Both the position numbers and the translations under genes were made by a program. Positions 33,023 to 34,739 of a DNA stretch of 34,739 bases are shown in pieces (within the stretch, counting starts at the first letter, position 1; every line of letters begins with the position of its first letter). The notes below the pieces were generated by a model that saw only the letters and a list, made by a program, of their open reading frames with translations, was not told the DNA's origin and made no database searches. Source of the DNA: an uncultured bacterium (GTDB taxonomy: Bacteria > Cyanobacteriota > Vampirovibrionia > Gastranaerophilales > Gastranaerophilaceae); contig CACZSN010000017.1 of assembly GCA_902783835.1 (NCBI GenBank), forward strand, positions 1 through 34,739, written 5' to 3'.

Positions 33023-34042
33023 TTATTTGATTTCGTAAATCCAGCCTTCAGGAGCTTCTAATCTGCCCATTTGAATACCGGTCAAAGTTTCATACAATTT
33101 CTGCGTAATTTCGCCTGTGCCGTTTTCGTACTTGTAAGTAACTTCTTCGCCGTGGTTTACAATCTTGCCGACAGGTGAAAGTACCGCAGCCGTACCGCAA
33201 AGAGCACATTCCCTGAAGTCTTTAATTTCTTCATAAGGTATTACTCTTTCTTCAACTTGAAGTCCGAGATAATGTTCCGCAACATAAAGCAACGAACGAC
33301 GAGTGATTGACGGCAAAATCGTAGTTGATTTCGGAGTTACGACTTTATTATCTTTTGTAACGAAGATAATATTTGCACCGCCTGTTTCTTCAACATTTGT
33401 TCTTGTCGCGGAATCAAGATACATATTTTCGCTATAACCTTGATTATGAGCATCAACGATTGCGTGCAAACTCATTGCATAATTCAAACCTGCCTTAACG
33501 TGACCTGTTCCGTGAGGAGCTGCTCTGTCAAAATCAGGTACTCTCAAAGTAATAGCTTCCGTACCGCCTTTGAAATAAGGACCGACAGGTGTGCAGAAAA
33601 GTCTGAATTGATATTCATGAGCCGGTTTTACACCGATAATTGCATCAGAACCGAACATATAAGGTCTCAAGTACAATGTTGCTCCGGTTCCGTAAGGCGG
33701 TACAAAATCAACGTTTGCTTTAACCGTTTTAAGAACTGCATCTATAAATCTTTCTTTGGGGAACACAGGCATTTCAAGTCTTTCGCAAGATTGAATCATT
33801 CTTTCTGCATTCAAGTCAGGGCGGAAGCAAACCGTTCTTCCGTCAACCGTTGTATATGCTTTCAAGCCTTCAAAACAAGTTTGTGCATATTGCAAAACAC
33901 AAGCACATTCGCTCATTGTAATCATATCTTCGGTCGAAAGTTCACCTTCATCCCATTTTCCGTCTTTAAAATTTGAAACGTATCGGTAATCAGTCTTGAT
34001 ATAACCAAATCCGAGATTTTTCCAATCTATATCTTTTTTCAT
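33023..34042 (-). CDS. ilvE: branched-chain amino acid aminotransferase
   Basis: The enzyme transfers amino groups between glutamate and the 2-oxo acids of Leu, Ile and Val, using PLP (class IV fold). The PLP lysine is Lys183 in GTGHVKAGLNYAMSL. Other family regions are QTCFEGLKAY, FRPDLNAERM, LYLRPYMFGSD, NVEETGGANI and ECALCGTAAVLSPVG. Length 339 aa and the FEGLKAY/LCGTAA pattern place it in the BCAT group close to eukaryotic and Firmicute enzymes. AGGAGAAAAG precedes the ATG. It stands alone between two repeat-rich spacers. Confidence 0.96.
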   Translation of the reverse strand: MKKDIDWKNLGFGYIKTDYRYVSNFKDGKWDEGELSTEDMITMSECACVLQYAQTCFEGLKAYTTVDGRTVCFRPDLNAERMIQSCERLEMPVFPKERFIDAVLKTVKANVDFVPPYGTGATLYLRPYMFGSDAIIGVKPAHEYQFRLFCTPVGPYFKGGTEAITLRVPDFDRAAPHGTGHVKAGLNYAMSLHAIVDAHNQGYSENMYLDSATRTNVEETGGANIIFVTKDNKVVTPKSTTILPSITRRSLLYVAEHYLGLQVEERVIPYEEIKDFRECALCGTAAVLSPVGKIVNHGEEVTYKYENGTGEITQKLYETLTGIQMGRLEAPEGWIYEIK

Positions 34043-34274
34043 TCTTTTCTCCTTGTGAAAAATTAGTTCACAAAAGCATTATACAACGGTCAGAAAAATT
34101 TTTCATGTCCGAAATTATATTTGATATCTCCTAACTTAAACAACAATATTACCCAATCGGCTATTCTTTATTAGCCTTTTTCATAGCCATACAGTGAATT
34201 GTCCCAAGCTAAAAAAAAATGTTAAATAATAATATCTTTTTCATACTTCCAACTATTCTTAATTCCAGACAGCA

Positions 34275-34298
34275 GGGCGAGCAATCGCCCTTTTTTTT
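34275..34298 (+). terminator. strong terminator with no assigned gene
   Basis: GGGCGA and TCGCCC pair around the tetraloop GCAA (GNRA type), followed by eight T. No plus-strand gene lies upstream closer than 32579, so it may end a small RNA or a readthrough transcript. Confidence 0.8.
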
Positions 34299-34340
34299 AT
34301 TGTTAAAACGAAGTCGTTTTGTAAGGCAACTTTTAGTCTC

Positions 34341-34601
34341 TTTAGTCGACCAAAATTCACCGTCATACTGAGGGGCTTGTCCCCGAAGTATCTATTTCCA
34401 ACACATTTACCGTCATTCTGAACTCGGTTCAGAATCTGTGTATCAAAGACCCTGAAACAAGTTCAGGGTGACATTCTTCATCATATTGAACGATGCGAAA
34501 TATCTGTTTTTCTTAACAAAGTTCCCCAAGATTCTTCGCCTAAACGGCACAGAATGACGAAAATAAATAAACCCTCTCCTTCTCTTCATTGGTCGACTAA
34601 A
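34341..34601. repeat. repeat block bounded by a 13-bp inverted repeat
   Basis: TTTAGTCGACCAA (34341-34353) and its exact reverse complement (34589-34601) enclose 235 bases. Inside are CGTCATACTGAGGGGCTTGTCCCC, which includes the small hairpin GGGG-CTTGT-CCCC, then CGTCATTCTGAACTCGGTTCAGAAT, and CCTGAAACAAGTTCAGG, itself a hairpin, then AGAATGACG in inverse orientation. It looks like a composite of dispersed intergenic repeats, possibly a MITE-like unit. Confidence 0.55.
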
Positions 34602-34652
34602 ATCGACCCTACTTCTAAGCAGGCACAAACTTAAATGAACGAAGTCCCTCCT

Positions 34653-34681
34653 CAAATAAAAAGGGCGACTTAATGTCGCCC
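34653..34681 (-). terminator. intrinsic terminator for a gene right of the window
   Basis: GGGCGAC and GTCGCCC pair around a five-base loop, followed on the minus strand by TTTTTATTTG. The gene it serves must end near or beyond the right edge. Confidence 0.8.
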
Positions 34682-34739
34682 GAAAACTGTGGTAAGTGTG
34701 TGAATGTGTTTTTTAATTCCTCTATCTAAACTCCATTAG

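Larger units (their letters stand above)
34043..34739. other. long non-coding, repeat-rich region at the right edge
   Basis: Nearly 700 bases without a gene I can support. 34043-34260 includes the ilvE upstream region and GGCTA/TAGCC followed by TTTTT at 34159-34181, a weak hairpin. A clear plus-strand terminator is at 34275. From 34341 to 34601 lies a block of CGTCATTCTGA-type repeats, bracketed by the inverted repeat TTTAGTCGACCAA / TTGGTCGACTAAA. A minus-strand terminator at 34653 indicates a gene beyond the right edge. Confidence 0.6.

Noticed and set aside
34219..34380. A plus-strand frame of about 53 residues starting at ATG 34219
   Set aside because: It reads straight through the strong terminator hairpin and a repeat unit, and has no Shine-Dalgarno.
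34443..34655. A 70-residue minus-strand frame ending VTLNLFQGL
   Set aside because: It is the translation of dispersed intergenic repeats (the CCTGAAACAAGTTCAGG unit) and has no ribosome site or family-like pattern.

Overview
The window is AT-rich chromosomal DNA from a bacterium with a Gram-negative type envelope. That reading rests on two Kdo (LPS core sugar) genes, a secretin, a pseudopilin and an MEP-pathway isoprenoid gene. It also carries genes that are common in Firmicutes: pyruvate phosphate dikinase, RNase Y next to YmdB, LuxS, and a tilS-hpt pair. This mixture, with the low GC and the dispersed intergenic repeats, would fit an anaerobic gut lineage such as the non-photosynthetic cyanobacterial relatives (Gastranaerophilales/Melainabacteria). 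The taxon is an inference from gene content and has not been tested by any search. Nearly all of the window is ordinary core genome. No phage, insertion sequence, CRISPR array or rRNA was seen.

Layout: 1-1535 is the N-terminal part of ppdK (minus strand, running off the left edge). 1774-6141 is a minus-strand run in the order rny, ymdB, a PHP-domain phosphoesterase, a pseudopilin, then a small membrane protein. A tRNA-Leu(TAA) follows at 6475. At 6657-8340 lies a plus-strand luxS-mtn-lipoprotein operon, convergent with ruvC, a membrane protein and mtnA (8377-10383). At 10486-13758 are kdsD, kdsC and an M49-like zinc peptidase on the minus strand. A leader region then precedes a plus-strand pair, a bitopic GspC/PilP-like protein and a secretin (14174-16929), facing an 844-residue YD-repeat protein on the minus strand (17115-19649). 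The plus strand then holds an exported ankyrin protein, tilS, hpt and a TPR protein with a His-rich tail (19870-23784). These meet a 932-residue coiled-coil protein (23843-26641, minus). Next is a minus-strand housekeeping run mnmG-rsmA-ispE-murQ-udg (26801-31938), an orphan plus-strand gene, a repeat-bearing spacer, ilvE, and a second repeat-rich spacer to the right edge.

Functional themes: RNA turnover (RNase Y and YmdB), the activated methyl cycle (Mtn, LuxS) with a methylthioribose-phosphate enzyme (MtnA) opposite it, Kdo supply for the outer membrane (KdsD, KdsC), and parts of a type II secretion/type IV pilus machine (secretin, GspC/PilP-like protein, distant pseudopilin).

The least ordinary material is: (i) three copies of one 8-nt arm between rny and ymdB that can form alternative hairpins at the ymdB start; (ii) RNase Y with no AUG able to include its membrane anchor; (iii) the large YD-repeat and coiled-coil proteins; (iv) the leader with a promoterless-gene-like terminator ahead of the secretin operon; and (v) the repeat-built spacers flanking ilvE. 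I did not find a convincing wholly new multi-gene system.
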